A stretch of 11,269 nucleotides of DNA from Bacteroidota bacterium (lineage in GTDB: Bacteria; Bacteroidota; Bacteroidia; Chitinophagales; UBA2359), in NCBI GenBank assembly GCA_020629895.1, contig JAHDCM010000063.1, positions 1-11,269 of the forward strand. The letters run 5' to 3'. Both the position numbers and the translations under genes were made by a program. How positions within the stretch are numbered: the stretch's first letter is position 1; each line of letters starts with the position of its first letter. The notes below the pieces were generated by a model. It worked only from the letters and a program-made list of their open reading frames with translations. It was not told the DNA's origin and ran no database searches. Below are positions 5,817 through 11,269 of the stretch, piece by piece.

Positions 5817-6578
5817 ATGAAGAAAGCTAAACTTTTCTTGTTGGCCCTTATGCCAGCTATGCTTTGCTTTTTTACCGCTAATGCTCAAGACGATCTTCCA
5901 CCTAACGCGCAAGCAGGAAAATGCTACGCTAAGTGTTTGATTCCTGACCAGTATGAAACTGTTACTGAGCAAGTTTTATTGAAAGAGGCTTCTAGCCGTC
6001 TTGAAATCATTCCTGCACAGTACACTACTGCTAGTGAGCAAGTGTTAGTTAAGGAAGGATACAAAGTGTTAACCATCTCTCCAGCTTCTTTCTCTACTCA
6101 AACAGAAGAGATTATGGTGAAAGATGCGGGTAGCCGTTTAGATTATGTTCCTCCAGTTTACGAAACTGTTACAGAGCAAGTATTAGTACAGCCTGCTTCT
6201 ACTAAGTGGACTAAAGGTCGTGCTACTGCTGGTTGTTTGAACTCTGACCCAGAGAAGTGTAAAGTATGGTGTTTAACTGAGATTCCAGCTCAGTATAAGA
6301 CTATCACTCGCCAAGTATTGAAGGCTCCTGCTACTACTAGAGAGACGCCAATTCCTGCTGAGTATAAGACTATCACTAAAGCAGTTGTTCAAGCTCCATC
6401 TCAAGTAATGGAGAAGCAAGTTCCTGCTGAGTACAGAACTGTAACTAAGCAACAATTAGTTGCTCCTGCAGGTACTAAGGAAGTTACTATCCCTGCTGAG
6501 TACTCTACTATCACTACTAACAGACTTGTTAGAGTTGGTGGATTCACTGACTGGGTAGAAGTTGTATGTGGAAAGTAA
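5817..6578 (+). CDS. Exported 23-residue-repeat protein, short paralogue
   Basis: A 253-residue secreted protein, paralogous over its whole length to the gene just upstream. A signal peptide covers residues 1-23 (ending TANA) and the mature protein starts with the same QDDLPPNAQAGKCYAKC. The same eight 23-residue repeats, the same Cys-rich spacer (CLNSDPEKCKVWCLTE) and the same end (GGFTDWVEVVCGK) are present, with six cysteines at matching places. The gene stops where the paralogue enters its peptidoglycan-binding-like domain, so this form has no obvious wall anchor. A GTG at 5808 would add three residues; the ATG at 5817 is chosen because MKKAKLFLLAL is a clean signal peptide start. Thr and Ala codons are strongly skewed to ACT and GCT, unlike the paralogue, which hints at high expression. 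The function is unknown. Confidence 0.85.
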   Translation: MKKAKLFLLALMPAMLCFFTANAQDDLPPNAQAGKCYAKCLIPDQYETVTEQVLLKEASSRLEIIPAQYTTASEQVLVKEGYKVLTISPASFSTQTEEIMVKDAGSRLDYVPPVYETVTEQVLVQPASTKWTKGRATAGCLNSDPEKCKVWCLTEIPAQYKTITRQVLKAPATTRETPIPAEYKTITKAVVQAPSQVMEKQVPAEYRTVTKQQLVAPAGTKEVTIPAEYSTITTNRLVRVGGFTDWVEVVCGK

Positions 6579-6627
6579 GATGTTAGGTCTGTAAAAAGAC
6601 TAAACATTTTCTAAATATTTTTTTTTG

Positions 6628-6662
6628 AAAAGTCCTCAATGTAAGTTGAGGACTTTTTTTTG
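6628..6662 (+). terminator. Strong intrinsic terminator after the repeat-protein pair
   Basis: AAAAGTCCTCAA (6628-6639) pairs perfectly with TTGAGGACTTTT (6646-6657) around a six-base loop, followed by more T. It ends the transcript of the second repeat-protein gene, and of the first if they are co-transcribed. Confidence 0.92.
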
Positions 6663-6784
6663 TTTATTCTTATCGTACTTATACCTTGAAGCACTAAACT
6701 CAATGTTCTACCGTTATTTATGTTAGATTTTCTTATCGCCATCTTATCCCAGCTTCATTTCTGACTGTTTAATTTTTCTCCAAC

Positions 6785-7345
6785 ATGAACAAATTACTAC
6801 CTATTATTTGCTTGGCATTACTATGCTCCTTTTCAGCTACGGCACAATATTCTTCTTATAGTAGCCCTCCTTCTACGGCACCTCCTGCCAAAACACATAA
6901 TCAAGTGTTGAAAGTGGAAGAAGCGGGAGATCAAGGACTAAAACTATACTCAAAAACAGAACTACAACAACGTTTAGCTTATTTTTCAACACAATCTTGG
7001 GAAGCACTTAAAGCACAAGCAAAAACACAAAACAAACCTTTTTTTGTTGCTTTTGAAACTCCCTGGTGTAGAGTATGCAAAAAAATGGATCATGAAGTTT
7101 ATGCGCGAGATCGAGTCGCTAATTATGCACGGAATCACTTTTTAGCCTACAAACTAGATGGGGAACAACGACCAGATGTAGCCCAACGATATAGCATTTC
7201 CAGCTATCCGACCCTGCTTATATTTGATCAAAATGGGAGTGAGGTAAAAAGAATAATAGGAGCTACGACTGAGAATCAATTTATAGAAGTGATGAAACAA
7301 TTTTCTGCTAAAGTACCGCATACAAAGTATTCGTCGTTTAGGTAA
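6785..7345 (+). CDS. Exported thioredoxin-fold protein (CRVC active site)
   Basis: A 186-residue predicted periplasmic thioredoxin-like protein. Residues 1-20 are a signal peptide (MNKLLPIICLALLCSFSATA), followed by a Ser/Pro-rich linker (YSSYSSPPSTAPPAK). The thioredoxin domain covers about 65-175, with PWCRVCKKM (Cys95 and Cys98) and the cis-proline loop SSYPT (Pro142), then IFDQNGSEVKRIIG. The KKMDHEVYARDRVANYARNHF pattern after the active site resembles thioredoxin_7-type proteins. Likely role: reduction or isomerisation of disulfides in exported proteins. It has its own unit, since a strong terminator lies upstream and another downstream; the promoter was not recognised (TAATTTTTC at 6770-6778 is only a partial match). 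It is similar in type to the thioredoxin-like gene at 3324 but not closely related in sequence. Confidence 0.85.
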   Translation: MNKLLPIICLALLCSFSATAQYSSYSSPPSTAPPAKTHNQVLKVEEAGDQGLKLYSKTELQQRLAYFSTQSWEALKAQAKTQNKPFFVAFETPWCRVCKKMDHEVYARDRVANYARNHFLAYKLDGEQRPDVAQRYSISSYPTLLIFDQNGSEVKRIIGATTENQFIEVMKQFSAKVPHTKYSSFR

Positions 7346-7351
7346 ATATTA

Positions 7352-7398
7352 AAACTGAAAAAGGGCATCATGTACTACATGATGCCCTTTTTCAGTTT
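7352..7398. terminator. Bidirectional terminator, 47-nt perfect palindrome
   Basis: Bases 7352-7374 and 7376-7398 are exact reverse complements around a single C. The AAACTGAAAAAGGGC base of the stem gives a T-rich tract on both strands, so it can end both the plus-strand thioredoxin-like gene and the minus-strand glycosyltransferase operon. Confidence 0.93.
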
Positions 7399-7409
7399 GA
7401 CTCAAGAAC

Positions 7410-8156
7410 TTAATCTTTCGCATACGAATTAAAAAAACTTTTCCATTTCATACCCAACACACCCACAATTGCCTCATTGAAGATGTTCGCACTCATTTTG
7501 GAGTTGCCATGTACTCGATCGGTAAAGGTAATAGGGACTTCACGTATCTTAAACCCTAATTTCCAAGAAGCAAACTTCATCTCAATTTGAAATGCATAAC
7601 CTACAAATTTTATCTTATCAAGGTCTATGGCCTCTAATACGCTTCGTGTATAGCATACAAAACCCGCAGTTGTATCCTTTACAGGCATCCAAGTCACCAT
7701 CCGTACATAAACGGAAGCATACTTAGAAAGTAAAATCCGATCTAAGGGCCAATTTTCTACACGGCCACCTTTTACATAACGAGAACCTACGGCAACATCA
7801 GCCCGATCTTCAGTACATGCTTTATACAAACGTACTAAGTCCTTTGGAGGATGGGAAAAATCAGCATCCATCTCAAAAACATGCGTATAAGTACGCGCTA
7901 AAGCCCATCGGAAACCGTGGATATAGGCGGTACCTAAACCTTGTTTTCCAGAACGTTCTTCAATAAACAATCGTCCCTGATATTTATCTGCCATTAGTGC
8001 CTTTACAATATCAGCAGTACCATCAGGAGAGCCATCATCTATGACTAACACATGAAATGACTTAGGAAGGTTGAAAACCGCTTCTAATATGAGCGTGATA
8101 TTCTCCTTCTCATTATAAGTAGGAATTAAAACGATGCTATCTGACAAAGGGGTCAT
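7410..8156 (-). CDS. Polyprenol monophosphomannose synthase-like glycosyltransferase (GT2)
   Basis: A 248-residue GT-A fold glycosyltransferase of the dolichol-phosphate mannosyltransferase (DPM1) group. These enzymes transfer a sugar, usually mannose from GDP-mannose, to a polyprenyl phosphate at the inner face of the membrane. Motifs: LIPTYNE (10-16), DDGSPDGT (40-47) for nucleotide binding, GLGTAYIHGF (about 73-82) and the metal-binding MDADFSH (96-102). The C-terminal part (FVGYAFQIEMKF, EVPITFTDRVHGNSKM) is typical of the group. There is no C-terminal membrane domain, so it is the single-domain type. A TTG at 8177 would add seven residues; the ATG at 8156 fits the family start better. 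It lies 30 bp after the exonuclease gene on the same strand. The sugar and acceptor are inferred from the family only. Confidence 0.87.
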   Translation of the reverse strand: MTPLSDSIVLIPTYNEKENITLILEAVFNLPKSFHVLVIDDGSPDGTADIVKALMADKYQGRLFIEERSGKQGLGTAYIHGFRWALARTYTHVFEMDADFSHPPKDLVRLYKACTEDRADVAVGSRYVKGGRVENWPLDRILLSKYASVYVRMVTWMPVKDTTAGFVCYTRSVLEAIDLDKIKFVGYAFQIEMKFASWKLGFKIREVPITFTDRVHGNSKMSANIFNEAIVGVLGMKWKSFFNSYAKD

Positions 8157-8186
8157 TTTTTCTAGGTACACTATCAAATACCCAAG

Positions 8187-8960
8187 TTATTTTACTTTAT
8201 ACTTCAACTTCAAGTAAATATTGGTCAATTTCTGTTTGGTATCTAATAGAAAATCATTTTTCATAATCCAATCATAATATTGGGGAGCCGATTTTAACAC
8301 ATTTTCAACAGGTTGTCCCTTATACTTGCCGAAATTAAACTTCACAACCCCATTCTCTAAAATCAGCCTTCTACCTGAATCTACAAATTTATTGCCATCA
8401 GAGGTGAATTCATTCAAAAAGTCGATATTATTTTCCAATTTATCGTCATACATCTTCAACTGCCCCAATAATATCTCATAAGTCGCCTGTACATCTGCCG
8501 AAGCACTATGCGCATTAATCAATTGTTTACCACAATAAAATTTATAGGCAGAAGTCAAATCTCTTGGCTCCATCTTCTGAAAAATACGAAAGACATCCAC
8601 CATCCTGCGTTTTTCCGTTTTCAAATCCATATTGACCCGCAAAAACTCCTCTTTTAACATCGGAACATCAAACTTATTAGAATTATAACCGCCTAAGTCA
8701 CAATGTTCCAAAAAATGATACAAATCATGGGCCGCATCCTCAAAAGTAGGAGCATCCTTGACATCTTCATCATATATGCCATGAATTTCTGATGCCTGCT
8801 TAGGAATTGGAATGGTAGGATTAATCCGCATGGTTTTCCATTCTTCCGTTTGATCAGGGTGTATTTTAAGAATACTAATTTCTACAACACGATCAGTAGC
8901 AAGGTTGATGCCTGTTGCTTCTAAATCGAAAATGGCAAGAGGTTTGTTTAGATGGAGCAT
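8187..8960 (-). CDS. DEDDh 3'-5' exonuclease with ExoX-like C-terminal domain
   Basis: A 257-residue nuclease of the DNA polymerase III epsilon/DnaQ superfamily, expected to remove nucleotides from 3' ends of DNA or RNA in the cytosol. All DEDDh residues are visible: Asp12 and Glu14 in FDLEATG, Asp98 in YNSNKFDVPML, and His151 with Asp156 in AHSASADVQAT. A second small domain at about 205-255 contains FGKYKGQPVENVL, APQYYDWI and NDFLLDTKQKL, the pattern of the ExoX-like C-terminal domain. It is not the replicative epsilon subunit by context, since no polymerase gene is near. It lies 73 bp downstream of the Mur ligase gene and 30 bp upstream of the glycosyltransferase, probably in one operon. 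The ATG start is followed within ten residues by the first catalytic strand. Confidence 0.92.
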   Translation of the reverse strand: MLHLNKPLAIFDLEATGINLATDRVVEISILKIHPDQTEEWKTMRINPTIPIPKQASEIHGIYDEDVKDAPTFEDAAHDLYHFLEHCDLGGYNSNKFDVPMLKEEFLRVNMDLKTEKRRMVDVFRIFQKMEPRDLTSAYKFYCGKQLINAHSASADVQATYEILLGQLKMYDDKLENNIDFLNEFTSDGNKFVDSGRRLILENGVVKFNFGKYKGQPVENVLKSAPQYYDWIMKNDFLLDTKQKLTNIYLKLKYKVK

Positions 8961-9033
8961 ATTAATAGTAGATATAATGAATAGAAAGAGGATGGGTTAA
9001 TGAAAATGACTAACAGTAGTAAAAATATGTAAT

Positions 9034-10395
9034 TTATCTAACTTCTAATAACTCCCCCGCAAATGTATCAACTTCTATCCCTCCATAATTTCCCGAACTC
9101 ATCAATAGCAAATTAGTATCATCGAGAGTTATACGTTTGAGAACCGCCTTTAGTTCATCCGTATCAGTAATAATCTGTAAATGAGGATGATCGAAAGCAG
9201 CAGCGACCTCTTCTGTTTGTAACATCTCTAAACGTTTAATTTCAAAAGTATGGGCATTATAATATACAATGGCTTCATCCGCAGCCGCTAAACTATGCGT
9301 ATAGTGCGGTAAAAAAGCCTTACTAAGACTACTATAAGTGTGTAATTCCAAACAGGCTACCAATTTGCGTGAGGGGTAACGTTGCCTAACTGCCAAAGTC
9401 GTCGCCTTTACCTTAGAAGGAGCATGAGCAAAATCTTTGTAAATGGCACAATTCGACGTTTTTGCCAACAATTCCAAACGTCGAGCAGCTCCCTTAAAAG
9501 CTTGCATCGCTTTGTAAAAAGCAGCTCCAGACACCCCCAATTTTGCACAAGCCAAACGTGCCGCTTCCATATTCTGCAAATTATGGTGTCCAAATACTTG
9601 TAAGGGGTAAGACTTTCCTTCAAATCGAATTAACCAATGATCTAAAGATGCTTCATATACAGGCGTTCGATAGGCCAATGTTTCAATAGGAGGAGCCTCG
9701 GCCACCAATGCAGCTACTTCGGCATCCTCTTCATTATAAATCAAGCAAGCATCACTCGCCAAAGATGAAATATAGGTCTTAAACTGCTCCAAATAAATGG
9801 CATAAGTAGGAAATACATTGATATGATCCCAAGCAATACCACTTAAAATGGCAATATCGGCTTGGTAATAATGAAACTTAGGAGTACGATGAATAGGGGA
9901 GGAAAGATACTCGTCACCTTCTAAAATCATAATAGGAGCATCAGCCGTAATTTTCACCGAAAAGTCAAAATTTTCCAATTTCGCACCCACCAAATAGTCA
10001 AACTTTTTATCGTGATAAGCCAACACATGCATGATCATAGAGGTAATCGTCGTTTTGCCATGACTACCGCCTACCACCACCCGCTTTTTAGCTTTGGCTT
10101 GCTCATAAATATAAGCAGGATAAGAATATACAGGCAGCCCCAACTCCTGCGCACGCAACAGTTCTGGATTATCCTTGCGAGCATGCATTCCCAAAATAAC
10201 AGCATCCAAACCCGCATGAATTCTATCCGCAAACCAACCCTCTTGAGAGGGCAATAATCCATAATTCAATAAGTTGGTTCGGGCAGGATCAAAGATCACA
10301 TCATCAGACCCCGTAACCGTATAGGACTTACGATGAAGGGCAATCGCCAATTGGTGCATCACACTTCCACCAATCGCTATAAAATGAATGTTCAT
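9034..10395 (-). CDS. mpl: Mpl-like murein peptide ligase (Mur ligase family)
   Basis: A 453-residue ATP-dependent ligase. Mpl joins UDP-N-acetylmuramic acid to the recycled tripeptide L-Ala-gamma-D-Glu-meso-diaminopimelate, returning cell-wall peptides to peptidoglycan synthesis. The N-terminal Rossmann domain starts NIHFIAIGGSVMHQLAIAL and has TGSDD at 28-32. The central ATP-binding domain has VVVGGSHGKTTITS (P-loop at 109-116), LEGDEYLSS and SGIAWDHINVFPTY, and the C-terminal domain has KDFAHAPSKVKATT. The start MNIHFIAIGG and HARKDNPELL are hallmarks of Mpl rather than MurC, which would use L-alanine alone. The length is typical. It is the first gene of the minus-strand group, with a TAnnTTTG box about 35 bp before its ATG. 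Substrate choice is a family inference. Confidence 0.9.
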   Translation of the reverse strand: MNIHFIAIGGSVMHQLAIALHRKSYTVTGSDDVIFDPARTNLLNYGLLPSQEGWFADRIHAGLDAVILGMHARKDNPELLRAQELGLPVYSYPAYIYEQAKAKKRVVVGGSHGKTTITSMIMHVLAYHDKKFDYLVGAKLENFDFSVKITADAPIMILEGDEYLSSPIHRTPKFHYYQADIAILSGIAWDHINVFPTYAIYLEQFKTYISSLASDACLIYNEEDAEVAALVAEAPPIETLAYRTPVYEASLDHWLIRFEGKSYPLQVFGHHNLQNMEAARLACAKLGVSGAAFYKAMQAFKGAARRLELLAKTSNCAIYKDFAHAPSKVKATTLAVRQRYPSRKLVACLELHTYSSLSKAFLPHYTHSLAAADEAIVYYNAHTFEIKRLEMLQTEEVAAAFDHPHLQIITDTDELKAVLKRITLDDTNLLLMSSGNYGGIEVDTFAGELLEVR

Positions 10396-10429
10396 AAATA
10401 AAGTATAGGGTTTTTTAAAAGTAGTATAT

Positions 10430-10437
10430 CAAACATA
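10430..10437 (-). promoter_or_regulatory. Candidate -7 box for the mpl-exonuclease-glycosyltransferase unit
   Basis: CAAACATA on the plus strand reads TATGTTTG on the minus strand, an exact TAnnTTTG match. It would give a leader of about 30 nt before the ATG at 10395. No TTG was found at the expected distance upstream, so support is partial. Confidence 0.4.
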
Positions 10438-10563
10438 CCAAACTACAAAAAATGTACGTTATTCTTATCGTTATCACAAAGCAATCCTAGAATAATAATT
10501 ACATCTGTCGAGTTTTTTAAGATTGTAATTTTTAGCACTATAATTGCTATGAACAAGTGTTTA

Positions 10564-10720
10564 GTAAAGATGAAAAAATAAATGAGTCCATAATGTGACA
10601 CTAGCTTGTTGCTAGTCAAGGCGTCAAACGTAGGCGATGCAGCGCATCGGCGAGGCTTTACAACGCTGAATAGCGACAAGATAGTCAGCATTATGCCCCT
10701 AGTTATTTATTCTTCTTTAC
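10564..10720. mobile_element. 157-bp palindromic MITE-like element
   Basis: The two ends are inverted copies over about 50 bp with few gaps. They start GTAAAGATGAA and end TTCTTCTTTAC, and the inner blocks CATAATG, TGAC and CTTGTTGCTA/TAGCGACAAG pair across the element. The centre has its own hairpin, CGATGC (10635-10640) with GCATCG (10644-10649). A TTA triplet lies directly outside each end (10561-10563 and 10721-10723), as a 3-bp target duplication would. No transposase is encoded. It accounts for most of the gene-free stretch 10438-10814; a minus-strand frame of 82 codons across it is not credible. Confidence 0.65.
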
Positions 10721-10814
10721 TTATCCAACAATAACAGAACTTTCTTTTAATATGGTTTGTTATTGATTGCGTTTTTAGAAATTAAAAATTAATAATAGAT
10801 AAAATTTGATAATT

Positions 10815-10976
10815 ATGATGCGTTTCAAAGTATTCAAACAAATGGCAGCAGGATTTACCGCTGTTGCACTTATCGCTGTTTTATTCAGCTCTTGTCACCG
10901 AGGTTATGGATGTCCTGCTACACACGGTTATAACCCACCAGTAGAAGTCGAACAACCAGCCGACCCTAGTTGCTAG
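10815..10976 (+). CDS. Small lipoprotein (53 residues)
   Basis: A short gene with a clear bacterial lipoprotein signal. A basic N-terminus (MMRFKVFKQ) is followed by a hydrophobic stretch (FTAVALIAVLF) and a lipobox ending LFSSC, with the lipid-attachment cysteine at residue 27. The mature part has only 27 residues, CHRGYGCPATHGYNPPVEVE..., with a second cysteine in RGYGCP and a third at the C-terminus. The ATG at 10818 is equally possible. A TAAAATTTG sequence at 10799-10807 resembles a -7 box with one extra base. A hairpin and a strong terminator follow, so it is a single-gene unit. I recall similar tiny lipoproteins with a GCP motif in Bacteroidota but cannot name a function. Confidence 0.8.
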   Translation: MMRFKVFKQMAAGFTAVALIAVLFSSCHRGYGCPATHGYNPPVEVEQPADPSC

Positions 10977-10978
10977 GA

Positions 10979-11007
10979 GATACCGTTTCTTTTATAAAAG
11001 AAGTATC
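10979..11007 (+). terminator. Hairpin just after the small lipoprotein gene
   Basis: TTCTTTTATAAAAGAA is self-complementary and is extended by GATAC (10979-10983) with GTATC (11003-11007), leaving a small bulge. There is no T-run after it. It probably protects the 3' end of the lipoprotein message, upstream of the real terminator. Confidence 0.45.
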
Positions 11008-11015
11008 GTAAACAA

Positions 11016-11062
11016 GGAAGCTATCTAATAGACAATGACTATTAGTATAGCTTCCTTTTTTA
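11016..11062 (+). terminator. Intrinsic terminator of the small lipoprotein gene
   Basis: GGAAGCTATCTAATAG (11016-11031) pairs with CTATTAGTATAGCTTCC (11039-11055) with one bulged base and a seven-base loop, followed by TTTTTT. Confidence 0.88.
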
Positions 11063-11104
11063 TTATACAACTTCTCAATGCAATCATCCCATCATCAAAT
11101 ACCT

Positions 11105-11262
11105 TGGGCGTGTCCTTTTTTCGCCTCACCCATCACTGCGTTCTTGCATCGACAGGAACAAAGGCGAAAAAAGGTCGGGCTATCCGCTTGTAGTTGCCTC
11201 ATAGACAAGGAGTTCCGCTAAACGCCTAGCAGTGTCTTCCGCTGTCAGCCCTGCTAGTCGAA
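11105..11262 (+). repeat. Structured intergenic repeat, copy B
   Basis: This copy matches copy A (337-495) in inverted orientation and with the same block order: GGGCGTGTCC, a hairpin (CCTTTTTTCGCCT at 11114-11126 with AGGCGAAAAAAGG at 11162-11174), GGTCGGGCTATCCGCTTGTA, a variable stretch, then a second hairpin (CTAGCAG at 11226-11232 with CTGCTAG at 11251-11257) with AGTGTCTTCC and GTCAGCC inside its loop. Hairpin loops differ freely between copies while stems are kept. It may continue past the right edge of the window. Confidence 0.8.
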
Positions 11263-11269
11263 GCGTCAC

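Noticed and set aside
10443..10691. 82-codon minus-strand open frame
   Set aside because: It runs across the palindromic MITE-like element and AT-rich DNA, with no domain, no good start context and low-complexity composition.

Overview
The window looks like chromosomal DNA from a member of the Bacteroidota, and I would guess a marine or filamentous Saprospiria-type relative. The reasons are AT-rich intergenic DNA, genes without Shine-Dalgarno sequences, recurrent TAnnTTTG (-7) boxes, of which the two best also have an upstream TTG at the Bacteroidota spacing, and gene sequences with a Bacteroidota flavour (an Mpl-type Mur ligase and an acyl-CoA carboxylase beta subunit). The genus assignment is inference only.

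Layout. Bases 1-62 may hold the tail of a gene entering from the left. Bases 63-600 have no credible gene but contain hairpins and one copy (A) of a structured intergenic repeat. The signal recognition particle RNA gene (about 603-703) follows with its own promoter and terminator. An imperfect inverted repeat (771-901) separates it from a carboxyltransferase gene for acyl-CoA carboxylation (933-2567, +). This converges on a ubiX-like flavin prenyltransferase (2607-3185, -).

The central block (3324-7345, +) encodes four exported proteins: a thioredoxin-fold protein, two tandem paralogues built from 23-residue repeats with six conserved cysteines each (the first also carries a C-terminal peptidoglycan-binding-like domain), and a second thioredoxin-fold protein. 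Strong hairpin terminators at 4013-4055, 6628-6662 and 7352-7398 divide the block into three transcription units. The repeat-protein pair is the least familiar part of the window. Its two secreted thioredoxin-like neighbours suggest, but do not prove, a link to disulfide chemistry in the periplasm.

On the minus strand, 10395 to 7410 holds three genes reading in the same direction: an Mpl-like murein-peptide ligase, a DEDDh exonuclease with an ExoX-like C-terminal domain, and a polyprenol-phosphate mannosyltransferase-like glycosyltransferase. To their right are a 157-bp palindromic, MITE-like element flanked by TTA (10564-10720), a 53-residue lipoprotein gene (10815-10976), a terminator, and a second copy (B) of the structured repeat at the right edge, in inverted orientation to copy A. 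The two copies have diverged in sequence, but two hairpins are kept by paired substitutions.
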